Shown piece after piece: positions 1 to 6,385 of a stretch of DNA of 17,321 bases. Made by a program: the position numbers and the translations under genes. The stretch covers positions 1 to 17,321 of the forward strand of contig JANLUX010000222.1 of the NCBI GenBank assembly GCA_031363705.1, in the 5' to 3' direction. The first letter of the stretch is position 1; each line of letters starts with the position of its first letter. The DNA is from JANLUX01 sp031363705 (lineage in GTDB: Bacteria; Bacteroidota; Bacteroidia; AKYH767-A; OLB10). The notes beneath the pieces were generated by a model. That model ran no database searches and had not been told where the DNA came from. It saw only the letters and a list, made by a program, of their open reading frames with translations.

Positions 1-96
1 CAACACCACATGCTTGTATTCGGCAGCATCCATGTTGTTGCGGAGCTTGTCGGCAGTAGCCCAAAGGGTTTTTTCTAAATCTTTTATGTCTGTCAT
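1..96 (-). CDS. hsdM: Type I restriction-modification DNA methyltransferase subunit, N-terminal 32 codons (partial)
   Basis: The ATG is at 96-94 and the frame stays open to the left edge, giving exactly 32 codons. The peptide begins MTDIKDLEKTLWATADKLR and continues NNMDAAEYKHVVL. This matches the typical N-terminus of HsdM (N-6 adenine methyltransferase of type I restriction systems), whose helical start has the pattern 'LW..AD.LR..MD..EYK.VVLGLIFLKY'. The SAM-binding and NPPF catalytic motifs would lie outside the window. Family knowledge: HsdM works with the specificity subunit HsdS and the translocase/nuclease HsdR, so those genes are expected further left. The gene points the same way as ftsH and the LUD gene but is separated from them by 175 bases and probably has its own promoter. 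A stand-alone class I methyltransferase of the same family is the main alternative. Confidence 0.8.
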   Translation of the reverse strand, partial: MTDIKDLEKTLWATADKLRNNMDAAEYKHVVL

Positions 97-136
97 ACTG
101 TATTTTCTATTCGGTTATTAAGTTTTTAAATATCGA

Positions 137-144
137 CAAAAATA
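137..144 (-). promoter_or_regulatory. Candidate -7 promoter element for hsdM
   Basis: On the minus strand this reads TATTTTTG, a match to the Bacteroidota -7 consensus TAnnTTTG, 40 bases upstream of the hsdM ATG. I saw no TTG at the expected -33 spacing, so the call rests on the -7 element alone. The 97-271 gap holds no other recognisable feature. Confidence 0.3.
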
Positions 145-271
145 TCATTTTTCTGACCCGTGCATTTCTTATAACGTTCGAGAAAACACTCTTTATTTTA
201 GGTTGGTTAGTTTCAAAGAATGCTAACAGTACCCCCGAAGCATTAATAACAACTTAATGGCTCAATAGCAA

Positions 272-916
272 TTAATTCCTCTCACCATCATCCACCAAAA
301 AAACATAAAGCTGTCGCGTTCCATGCGCACCAATTACAGTTTCTCCGCCCAGATTAATTACACGGCTTTGGCCAGATGTGAAAGTGATGTTTGAAGGAAG
401 CTTAGTGTATTTATGACGCAACCATGTTACTGCATCTTTAATTTCAAAAGCTAACTGGCTGCTTTGTGCAAACACAATTTGTACGGGTGCAAGTGCTGGT
501 GCAAGACGTGTGTTTTGTTGTGATGAAAAAACAACAGTTCCGGTTCTTGCAATCAGACATTCGCAGGAAGAAATAACAACATCAGCTTTTGATAAGGCTG
601 TTGCATCGGTTGAGTGAGCGAATGCACAATTATTTAATAAGGCTGATAAAGCTTCTTCGCAGCAATAAAAATTTTTCCACTTGTATTGCTCTGCTAAATT
701 TACGATGCCTTCAACAAATTCAAGGTCATCATTGCAAAGAATAAACCTTCCTCCTGTTTCAGCAAGTCTCTCTGAAAAAATAACAAGCGGGTCTTCATCG
801 CTGGTTGCATAAACAGAACTGTCATGATCAATTCTCGGATAAGGATTAGAAGATTTACTCAGCAGCGCAGCCCTGATTTTTTTCAGCACCTTCTCACGCG
901 TGGTGGCTTCTTCCAT
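272..916 (-). CDS. LUD-domain protein, LutC/YkgG family (214 aa)
   Basis: Residues 111-129 (ADVVISSCECLIARTGTVV) and 179-210 (FTSGQSR ... GETVIGAHGTRQLYVFLVDD) correspond to the two hallmark segments of the LUD domain, whose family patterns are 'CEALIAETGSIV' and 'GPSRTADIE...GVHGP..L.V.LVD'. LutC-type proteins belong to the LutABC iron-sulfur lactate oxidation system. No lutA or lutB is present here, and a lone LUD gene after ftsH is a common arrangement in Bacteroidota, so a direct role in lactate use is not established. The frame is open further upstream, but the ATG at 916 is chosen because it follows the ftsH stop by 7 bases; an earlier start would overlap ftsH by about 100 bases and add a non-family tail. 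Probably co-transcribed with ftsH. Family assignment is secure, function is not. Confidence 0.85.
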   Translation of the reverse strand: MEEATTREKVLKKIRAALLSKSSNPYPRIDHDSSVYATSDEDPLVIFSERLAETGGRFILCNDDLEFVEGIVNLAEQYKWKNFYCCEEALSALLNNCAFAHSTDATALSKADVVISSCECLIARTGTVVFSSQQNTRLAPALAPVQIVFAQSSQLAFEIKDAVTWLRHKYTKLPSNITFTSGQSRVINLGGETVIGAHGTRQLYVFLVDDGERN

Positions 917-923
917 AAAATGT

Positions 924-3032
924 TTACTTCGCCCCTTCGGTCTTAGGTAAAGAAGCGCTTTTTGGTTCTTCAACAACTTCACTACCGTTCTTAGGCAAAT
1001 CGTTTGGAGTGCCATTGCCATTCAGCGTTGTCAAATCAGGTTTAGGTTTCCATGCAACCATTTCTTCTTTCTCAAATTTACGCTTACCAAAAATTATTTC
1101 TAAATCCTCTTTAAAAATTACTTCTTTTTCAAGCAGCGTTTTAGCTAACGTATCCAATTGGTCTTTATGCTCACGTAACACATTTAATGTACGCTGGTAA
1201 GCAGCTTCTACCATCTTATGCACTTCCTCATCAATTGCCTGGGCTGTGCTTTCGCTATAGGGTTTTGTAAATGCATAATCCTGTTGTCCGCTGGAATCAT
1301 AAAAGCTGATGTTACCGATCCGCTCATTCAATCCAAACACTGCAACGGATGCATAAGCCTGCTTGGTAATTTTTTCAAGATCGCTTAAAGCTCCTGTAGA
1401 AATGGTTCCGAAAGTTATTTGTTCAGATGCTCTTCCTCCTAATGCAGCACACATCTCATCTAAGATTTGTTCTTTATTAGTCATCTGGCGTTCTTCCGGT
1501 AAATACCATGCAGCACCCAATGAATTACCTCTCGGAACAATCGTAACTTTAATCAATGGTGACGTATGTTCCAGTATCCAGCTTATTGCGGCATGACCTG
1601 CTTCGTGATAAGCAATTACTTTTTTCTCATGCTGGGATATAATTTTATTTTTCTTTTCCAAACCACCAACTATACGATCAACAGCATCTAAGAAATCCTG
1701 TTTGCCGATAGAAGTCTTGTTTTTTCTGGCAGCAATCAAAGCAGCTTCGTTGCAAAGATTTGCAATATCAGCACCTGAGAAACCGGGTGTTTGCTTTGCT
1801 AGGAAATTCAAATCAACAGTATCATCCAGTTTCAATGGTTTTGAATGTACTTTAAATATTTCTTCACGACCATTGATGTCCGGTAACTCAACATAAATCT
1901 GGCGATCAAATCTACCAGGACGTAACAACGCTCTGTCTAAAATATCTGCACGATTGGTTGCAGCAAGAATGATTACACCGCTATTGCTGCCAAAGCCATC
2001 CATCTCGGTCAACAATTGGTTCAATGTACTTTCTCTCTCATCGTTTGCACTGAAAGAGGGTGACTTACCTCGGGCACGACCTATTGCATCTATCTCATCA
2101 ATAAAAATAATACTTGGTGCTTTTTCTTTTGCCTGGCGGAATAAATCACGAACACGCGATGCACCAACACCCACAAACATCTCTACGAAATCAGAACCGG
2201 AAAGCGAGAAGAAAGGAACCTGTGCTTCTCCGGCCACTGCTTTTGCAAGCAATGTTTTACCTGTTCCCGGAGGACCTACTAACAATGCACCACGCGGAAT
2301 TTTTCCGCCAAGGGCAGTATATTTCTTAGGAGTCTTCAGGAAGTCAACAATCTCCATCACCTCAACCTTTGCTTCTTCCAAACCTGCAACATCATTAAAT
2401 GTAACTTTAACATGCAAGTCTTTATCAAACAATGTTGCCTTTGATTTTCCAATGTTAAAAATCTGGCTTCCTCCGCCTGCACCACCACCCATCCTGCGAA
2501 TGATAAACATGTAAAGAATAAATACCATCGCAAGCGGAAATATCCAGCTCAGTATCCAATCCCACGGGCTGCGTTCATTGTTGCTGTAAACAATATTTAT
2601 ACGTTGCTGTTCGGGAATATCTTTTTGAACCTCGTCCAAATCTTTTTTGAAGCTGCCAACATCACCAATAGTGAATGTGTAATGCGGTCCTTCGTTCAAA
2701 CCATTTCCAAAAGTTTTTTGGGCTACTTTTTTAAAGTAATCTTTCTTTAAGCTTTCTTTTTTGATGTAAACATTTACAGCTTCTTTATTCACCACCACAA
2801 GTTTGTCAACATCATCGGTTTTCACCATGCTGTTTACAAAGTCATTCCAAGATGTTTCGCGTGCACGGTTGCCGAAATCAAAAAAGTTTACTGCAATGAT
2901 TATGAAAATCACCAAAGCATAAACCCAGTAAAAATTAAAATTGAATTTAGGTGTCTTTGGTTTCTGAAAATCCGGGAGTTCAGTTTTTTTCTTCTTCTTT
3001 CTCCCTTCGGTATTCACCGGTGTTTCTGCCAT
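924..3032 (-). CDS. ftsH: ATP-dependent zinc metalloprotease FtsH (702 aa)
   Basis: FtsH is a membrane-anchored hexameric AAA+ protease that extracts and degrades misassembled membrane proteins and selected regulators. Visible parts, in order: a lysine-rich cytoplasmic N-terminus; first membrane segment about 36-51; extracytoplasmic domain about 52-157; second membrane segment about 159-178; Gly-rich linker 182-189; AAA module with Walker A GPPGTGKT (253-260), pore motif FVEMFVGVG (282-290), Walker B IIFIDEID (308-315) and second region of homology ending RPGRFDR (371-377); zinc protease motif HEAGH (476-480), with Asp551 in STGALSD as the probable third zinc ligand. All key residues are present. 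The last 50 residues are a low-complexity tail, common in this phylum. The start gives a normal N-terminus directly before the first membrane segment. Transcribed after rsfS, but separated from it by a 545-base repeat-bearing gap, so it may have its own promoter. Confidence 0.97.
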   Translation of the reverse strand: MAETPVNTEGRKKKKKTELPDFQKPKTPKFNFNFYWVYALVIFIIIAVNFFDFGNRARETSWNDFVNSMVKTDDVDKLVVVNKEAVNVYIKKESLKKDYFKKVAQKTFGNGLNEGPHYTFTIGDVGSFKKDLDEVQKDIPEQQRINIVYSNNERSPWDWILSWIFPLAMVFILYMFIIRRMGGGAGGGSQIFNIGKSKATLFDKDLHVKVTFNDVAGLEEAKVEVMEIVDFLKTPKKYTALGGKIPRGALLVGPPGTGKTLLAKAVAGEAQVPFFSLSGSDFVEMFVGVGASRVRDLFRQAKEKAPSIIFIDEIDAIGRARGKSPSFSANDERESTLNQLLTEMDGFGSNSGVIILAATNRADILDRALLRPGRFDRQIYVELPDINGREEIFKVHSKPLKLDDTVDLNFLAKQTPGFSGADIANLCNEAALIAARKNKTSIGKQDFLDAVDRIVGGLEKKNKIISQHEKKVIAYHEAGHAAISWILEHTSPLIKVTIVPRGNSLGAAWYLPEERQMTNKEQILDEMCAALGGRASEQITFGTISTGALSDLEKITKQAYASVAVFGLNERIGNISFYDSSGQQDYAFTKPYSESTAQAIDEEVHKMVEAAYQRTLNVLREHKDQLDTLAKTLLEKEVIFKEDLEIIFGKRKFEKEEMVAWKPKPDLTTLNGNGTPNDLPKNGSEVVEEPKSASLPKTEGAK

Positions 3033-3156
3033 GTTAAATTTTATTCTGTGTAAGCGCGACTAAGTCAACTACTATGCCATGCGGTTTTATTGTTAAAATC
3101 AGCAATCTTGTCACTTGAAGGACGAATTAAGAGCTGAAATATTTTGCATTTTATGA

Positions 3157-3263
3157 AACCTTAGTAGAATATCAGTACCTGGAGTTAACAACCTTATTAA
3201 CCTTATCCCGACAAAATAAGGTAATAAGGTAAGGTTGTGTGTCTCTGTTTTTCTACTAAGGTT
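3157..3263. repeat. Nested palindromic repeat, copy 1
   Basis: A 107-base unit with perfect 13-base outer arms: AACCTTAGTAGAA (3157-3169) and its reverse complement TTCTACTAAGGTT (3251-3263). Inside is a second pair of arms, ACCTTATTAACCTTAT (3191-3206) and ATAAGGTAATAAGGT (3216-3230), complementary apart from one missing base, around a 9-base loop. Each inner arm contains the short word ACCTTAT or ATAAGGT twice. The structure is a long hairpin with an internal bulge and lies between rsfS and ftsH. A near-identical unit follows 50 bases downstream. It may be a dispersed palindromic or MITE-like element; no coding potential is seen in it. Confidence 0.85.
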
Positions 3264-3313
3264 CATCTTGTCTTTAATTAATAATTGAAATCGAAATATA
3301 TTTTGTCTTATTA

Positions 3314-3419
3314 AACCTTAGTAGAAAATTCGCATCCTGAGTTAACAACCTTATTAACCTTATCAATCAAAATAAGGTAATAAGGTATGATGCTTGCAAC
3401 TGTTTTTTCTACTAAGGTT
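3314..3419. repeat. Nested palindromic repeat, copy 2
   Basis: A second copy, in the same orientation, of the unit at 3157-3263. The outer arms at 3314-3326 and 3407-3419 are identical to those of copy 1. The inner arms at 3348-3363 and 3372-3386 are also identical, including the one-base mismatch in arm length. A 26-base block (3182-3207 in copy 1, 3339-3364 in copy 2) is shared exactly, while the inner loop and the spacers between inner and outer arms differ. Conserved arms with diverged spacers suggest that the fold, or the arms as protein-binding sites, are under selection or were copied as a unit. Confidence 0.85.
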
Positions 3420-3477
3420 CAATTTTTCTTTAATTTTTATTTTTTAGTTACTGTTCAGTTACCCTGAATATTTCTGC

Positions 3478-3535
3478 TGCAAAGCCGCAAAGTTTCGCAA
3501 AGATTTCAATAGCGTTTCTTTGTGACTTAGTGGCA
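3478..3535. repeat. CGCAAAG-type intergenic repeat
   Basis: Contains GCAAAG (3479-3484) and CGCAAAG twice (3486-3492 and 3496-3502), followed by TTTCTTTGTGACTTAGTGGC (3515-3534), a pattern of imperfect opposite-strand CTTTG words. Strings of this kind are, from memory, frequent between genes in Bacteroidota genomes. Together with the two nested palindromes this accounts for most of the structured sequence in the 3033-3577 gap; the rest is AT-rich and I see no gene or clear terminator in it. Confidence 0.5.
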
Positions 3536-3577
3536 ATATTTAGTTTTTTCATTAGTACTCAACAGTAACATTTTATA

Positions 3578-3973
3578 CTAATATATGTCTTTTATCTGAC
3601 GCGTAGTGGCATCTGCCCAAAAACGTTCAATACCGTAATAATCTCGCTGCTCTTTCTGGAAAATATGTACGACCACATTAAAGTAATCGAGCAAAATCCA
3701 TTGTGCATTTTCAAATCCTTCACGATGCATCGGGTCTTCTTTTTTCTCTTTGTAAACAATTTCTTCAACTGAACGGGCCAGTGCCTCAACCTGTGTTTGT
3801 GAGTCACCATGACAAACGATAAAAACATCTGCAATCGCACTTTTTATCTCCCGCATATCGAGGCATGTAATGTCATGTCCCTTTTTTTCCTGCAATGATT
3901 TGATAACTATTTCCGTTAACTGGTCTGTAGCATTGCGCGTGTAAGTTTTAAGCGCTTTTCCAGGTTTTCCCAT
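3578..3973 (-). CDS. rsfS: Ribosome silencing factor RsfS (Iojap/YbeB family, 131 aa)
   Basis: RsfS binds ribosomal protein uL14 on the 50S subunit and blocks joining to 30S when nutrients are low. Residues 49-66 (DVFIVCHGDSQTQVEALA) match the family's 'D.F.I..G.S..Q..A.A' segment. Residues 86-122, with GFENAQWILLDYFNVVVHIF followed by QKEQRDYYGIERFWADA, match the conserved 'W.LLD....VVH.F....R.YY.LE.LW.DA' block. The length is about that of most family members. The ATG at 3973 is preferred over the adjacent TTG at 3976. Divergent from birA with 56 bases between the two starts, and upstream of ftsH on the same strand; this order is familiar in Bacteroidota. Confidence 0.95.
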   Translation of the reverse strand: MGKPGKALKTYTRNATDQLTEIVIKSLQEKKGHDITCLDMREIKSAIADVFIVCHGDSQTQVEALARSVEEIVYKEKKEDPMHREGFENAQWILLDYFNVVVHIFQKEQRDYYGIERFWADATTRQIKDIY

Positions 3974-3988
3974 CAATTATCCTTTACG

Positions 3989-3996
3989 TAAGTTTG
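3989..3996 (+). promoter_or_regulatory. birA: Candidate -7 promoter element for birA
   Basis: TAAGTTTG fits the Bacteroidota -7 consensus TAnnTTTG and lies 33 bases before the birA ATG. No clear TTG is seen at the usual -33 distance. It lies only two bases from the opposing rsfS element. Confidence 0.4.
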
Positions 3997-3998
3997 TG

Positions 3999-4006
3999 CA
4001 AAATTA
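3999..4006 (-). promoter_or_regulatory. rsfS: Candidate -7 promoter element for rsfS
   Basis: On the minus strand this reads TAATTTTG, an exact TAnnTTTG match, 25 bases before the rsfS ATG at 3973. A TTG at 4024-4022 on the minus strand is 15 bases upstream, shorter than the usual spacing. Together with the birA element this makes a tightly packed divergent promoter. Confidence 0.4.
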
Positions 4007-4029
4007 AGAATATATTCCTCTCAATACTG

Positions 4030-4785
4030 ATGCCATTTACAGCACAAAAGATTATAAGGCTTGATACGGTGGAATCAACCAATTTATTCGCCCAGGATCT
4101 GCTTTTAAATCACGAAGTGGAAAATGGTACTGTCATCGTGTCACGCAATCAAACTAAAGGGCGAGGTCAGCGTGGTAGCATCTGGATTGCAGAGGCAGGA
4201 TCGAACTTAACTTTCAGCATCATTTTATTTCTTGAAAAACTGCGCGCTGAAAAACAATTTTTACTCAACAAAGCGTTTTGTCTCGCAGTGTATGATTTTC
4301 TTAAAGCTTATAATTTTATGCATGTCGCAATTAAATGGCCCAACGATATTTTAGTGAAAGGAAAAAAGATTTCAGGCATGCTGATAGAGAATACCATTAA
4401 AGGTGAAAATCTGAGCACAATAGTTGCAGGTTTTGGTATCAATGTTAACCAAACAAATTTAGGTGCGAGCCTTATTGATATGGCAACTTCAATGAGATTA
4501 GAGCAAGCACAGGTTTTTAATTTAGAAGAAACACTCAGCACTATTTTACATTTTATTGATATTCGTTATCACCAGGTAATTAATGATGAGCAGACAATTA
4601 TTGATAATGATTACAACGCTGTACTTTTTCAATTAAACGAATGGTGCCTTTACGAAGCCAACAACAAAGAATTTATCGGTTGCATTCGTGGAGTTACCGA
4701 AAACGGTCAGTTGATTATTGAACACCAGGGAGGCACAAAACAGCTTTTTTCGAATAAGGAGATTAGGTTTAAGATTTTTAATTGA
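4030..4785 (+). CDS. birA: Biotin--[acetyl-CoA-carboxylase] ligase (251 aa)
   Basis: Activates biotin to biotinyl-AMP and attaches it to the biotin carrier lysine of acetyl-CoA carboxylase and related enzymes, so it feeds fatty-acid synthesis. Motifs: ESTN (15-18), the biotinyl-AMP loop GRGQRGSIW (44-52), KWPND (102-106) with its catalytic-site lysine, and KISGMLIE (113-120), followed by VAGFGINVN (132-140). The C-terminal 50 residues form the small SH3-like domain. There is no N-terminal winged helix, so this is a monofunctional ligase and not a BirA-type repressor. A TTG start 12 codons earlier is possible, but the ATG at 4030 sits directly before the family's first strand. Ends convergently with merR, 74 bases away. 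Confidence 0.93.
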   Translation: MPFTAQKIIRLDTVESTNLFAQDLLLNHEVENGTVIVSRNQTKGRGQRGSIWIAEAGSNLTFSIILFLEKLRAEKQFLLNKAFCLAVYDFLKAYNFMHVAIKWPNDILVKGKKISGMLIENTIKGENLSTIVAGFGINVNQTNLGASLIDMATSMRLEQAQVFNLEETLSTILHFIDIRYHQVINDEQTIIDNDYNAVLFQLNEWCLYEANNKEFIGCIRGVTENGQLIIEHQGGTKQLFSNKEIRFKIFN

Positions 4786-4859
4786 GACAGCGGAACCCCG
4801 AATATTAATAAAATTTGTTGATAGGATTTTCGACCATCACCAGCATCGGGTTCAAATCG

Positions 4860-5198
4860 TTACAAAGCTTCCTTCAACTCCTCCAAAAATCCACGAACTT
4901 TCTTCAGGGATTCCGTAAGCTTGACACTATCAGAGATATCATGCTTATTATCGCGCAATTTCTTTTTAGCGCCATCCAAAGTAAAGCCACGTTCTTTCAC
5001 TAAATGAAAAATAATTTTCAGGTTGTCTAAATCTTCAGGAGTAAAAAGTCGGTTGCCCTTCTTATTTTTCTTAGGACGAAGAATATCAAATTCTTTTTCC
5101 CAGAATCGGATGAGCGATGTGTTTACCTTAAACATTCCGGATACTTCACCGATGGTGTAATACATCCGTTGTGGTTCCTTGTCGAAATCTATTATCAT
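4860..5198 (-). CDS. MerR-family transcriptional regulator (112 aa)
   Basis: The N-terminal helix-turn-helix (residues 13-32, YYTIGEVSGMFKVNTSLIRF) and the wing (47-57, KGNRLFTPEDL) are typical of MerR proteins. The segment FWEKEFDILRPKKNKKGNR is characteristic of a short MerR group that, in Bacteroidota, is commonly found beside an M23 peptidase and alaS, as here. Residues 86-112 look like a short amphipathic helix, probably for dimerisation, and no metal-binding or large ligand-binding domain is present. The regulated genes are unknown; adjacency to the envelope peptidase suggests, but does not show, a cell-envelope role. It lies 169 bases downstream of the peptidase stop, with a perfect inverted repeat between, so it may not be fully co-transcribed. 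Confidence 0.88.
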   Translation of the reverse strand: MIIDFDKEPQRMYYTIGEVSGMFKVNTSLIRFWEKEFDILRPKKNKKGNRLFTPEDLDNLKIIFHLVKERGFTLDGAKKKLRDNKHDISDSVKLTESLKKVRGFLEELKEAL

Positions 5199-5214
5199 TT
5201 TGTTTGAAGTGTTA

Positions 5215-5279
5215 CGTCATTGCGAGGAACGAAGCAATCTGTTTCATAGCGGCAGATTGCTTCGTTCCTCGCAATGACG
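5215..5279. repeat. Perfect 27-bp inverted repeat (hairpin element)
   Basis: The left arm at 5215-5241 begins CGTCATTGCGAGGAACG; the right arm at 5253-5279 is its exact reverse complement; an 11-base loop separates them. There is no T-tract on either side, so it is not a standard intrinsic terminator, though on the minus strand it lies between the M23 peptidase and merR and could act on their shared transcript. The arm sequence belongs to a dispersed repeat type that I recall from many genomes in several phyla. Confidence 0.92.
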
Positions 5280-5367
5280 GTTATACATGGCTCTAATGTC
5301 AGGAATTTATTTTAATTAAAAACACGCATTATCAAAAATTATCAATAGAGTTAATAACAGAAAAATG

Positions 5368-6339
5368 TTAATCGAAAGATTGATTTTGTTGCGATGCAAT
5401 CACCCTCACTTTCTCGTAATCAGCAGCACTTAGATCATTGAAGAAATAATTTATTGGATCAATTTTTTCTCCGTTTCTTAAAACCTCATAATGCACATGC
5501 GGCCCGGTTGATGAACCTGTGCTGCCTACATATCCAATAATATCTCCTCTGTTGATTCTCTGTCCGGGACGAACTTTAAACTTACTCATGTGTGCATACA
5601 GCGTCTTATAACCAAAACCATGATTGATGATTACATTGTTACCATAACCACGTCCCATGGTTTCTACTTTTTCAACTACTCCGTTTCCTGTAGCATAAAT
5701 CTCAGTGCCGATGGGAGCAGTAAAATCAATACCGGTATGAAAGATGGATGTTTTATAAATAGGATGTATGCGATAACCAAAACCGGAGGCAACACGTGTA
5801 AGATCTTTATTACTCATTGGCTGAATAGCCGGAATGGATGCAAGTAACTCTGTTTTCTTTTTCGCCAATTCAAATACTTCATCGTAAGATTTGCTTTGAA
5901 TATATAATTGTCTTGTCAACACATCCAGCTTGCGTGTTGTAGCAATCATCAGTTCACTGTTATCCAATCCTTCCAGTTGCTTGTAACGGTTAATGCCACC
6001 ATAGCCTGCTTCGCGAACTGTTTTTGCAATCGGTTCAGCTTCCAGTATCACACGGTAAATCTGGTCATCACGTTTTTGCAAATCATTCAGCACATTCGAT
6101 GCAAGATCCATCCGTTTTTGAATCAACTCATATTGAAGTGTAAGTTCATTCAACTCGCGTTTCAATTGTTTTTCTTTGGGCGAATCGAGATAAGAATAGG
6201 CAAGCAACAATACAATTGAACCAAATACCAAGGCAGTGGCAAGCCATCCAAACACTCTCAGCAACCGCTTACGCCAGCTCACAATTACACGCTCATATCG
6301 CAGTGTGTTTGTGTTGAAATAATACCTTGCCTTCGACAT
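5368..6339 (-). CDS. M23 family (LytM-type) membrane-anchored metallopeptidase (323 aa)
   Basis: A predicted peptidoglycan endopeptidase or its regulator, acting outside the inner membrane. Residues 1-25 are basic and cytoplasmic; one membrane segment spans about 26-50; residues about 54-95 are charged and probably coiled coil; the LytM domain spans about 185-297. Zinc ligands are His201 and Asp205 (HTGIDF) and His283 in GPHVHYE (279-285), with His281 as the second His of HxH, so the site looks catalytically complete. GFGYKTLYAHMSKFKVRPGQ and GYVGSTGSSTGPHVHYE are family-typical blocks. The ATG at 6339 is chosen over a TTG 10 codons upstream because it lies in normal position before the basic N-terminus. 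Divergent from alaS with 46 bases between starts, upstream of merR. Envelope target unknown. Confidence 0.93.
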   Translation of the reverse strand: MSKARYYFNTNTLRYERVIVSWRKRLLRVFGWLATALVFGSIVLLLAYSYLDSPKEKQLKRELNELTLQYELIQKRMDLASNVLNDLQKRDDQIYRVILEAEPIAKTVREAGYGGINRYKQLEGLDNSELMIATTRKLDVLTRQLYIQSKSYDEVFELAKKKTELLASIPAIQPMSNKDLTRVASGFGYRIHPIYKTSIFHTGIDFTAPIGTEIYATGNGVVEKVETMGRGYGNNVIINHGFGYKTLYAHMSKFKVRPGQRINRGDIIGYVGSTGSSTGPHVHYEVLRNGEKIDPINYFFNDLSAADYEKVRVIASQQNQSFD

Positions 6340-6352
6340 TGTTATTAATGAA

Positions 6353-6360
6353 TAAATTTG
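6353..6360 (+). promoter_or_regulatory. alaS: Candidate -7 promoter element for alaS
   Basis: TAAATTTG matches TAnnTTTG, 25 bases before the alaS ATG. A TTG at 6327-6329 lies 23 bases upstream, at the long end of acceptable -33 spacing. Confidence 0.45.
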
Positions 6361-6366
6361 CGCCCA

Positions 6367-6374
6367 CAAAAATA
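6367..6374 (-). promoter_or_regulatory. Candidate -7 promoter element for the M23 peptidase gene
   Basis: On the minus strand this reads TATTTTTG, an exact TAnnTTTG match, 27 bases before the peptidase ATG at 6339. It lies six bases from the opposing alaS element, repeating the back-to-back layout seen at rsfS/birA. I saw no clear -33 TTG. Confidence 0.35.
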
Positions 6375-6385
6375 GTTATTATAGT

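Noticed and set aside
272..1021. Longer start for the LUD protein at 1021
   Set aside because: It would overlap ftsH by about 100 bases and add 35 residues with no family similarity; the ATG at 916 fits the domain and the 7-base gap.
1954..2514. 186-codon open frame on the plus strand, opposite ftsH
   Set aside because: It lies entirely within the best conserved AAA region of ftsH, has no recognisable domain, and is explained by the codon pattern of the real gene on the other strand.
3157..3419. A minimal CRISPR array
   Set aside because: Only two units, each a large palindrome of over 100 bases; there is no regular short repeat with unique spacers and no cas gene nearby.
4786..4859. Bidirectional terminator between birA and merR (GAACCCCGA near 4792 and TCGGGTTC near 4846)
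   Set aside because: The arms are imperfect and about 45 bases apart, with no T-run on either side; pairing would be weak.
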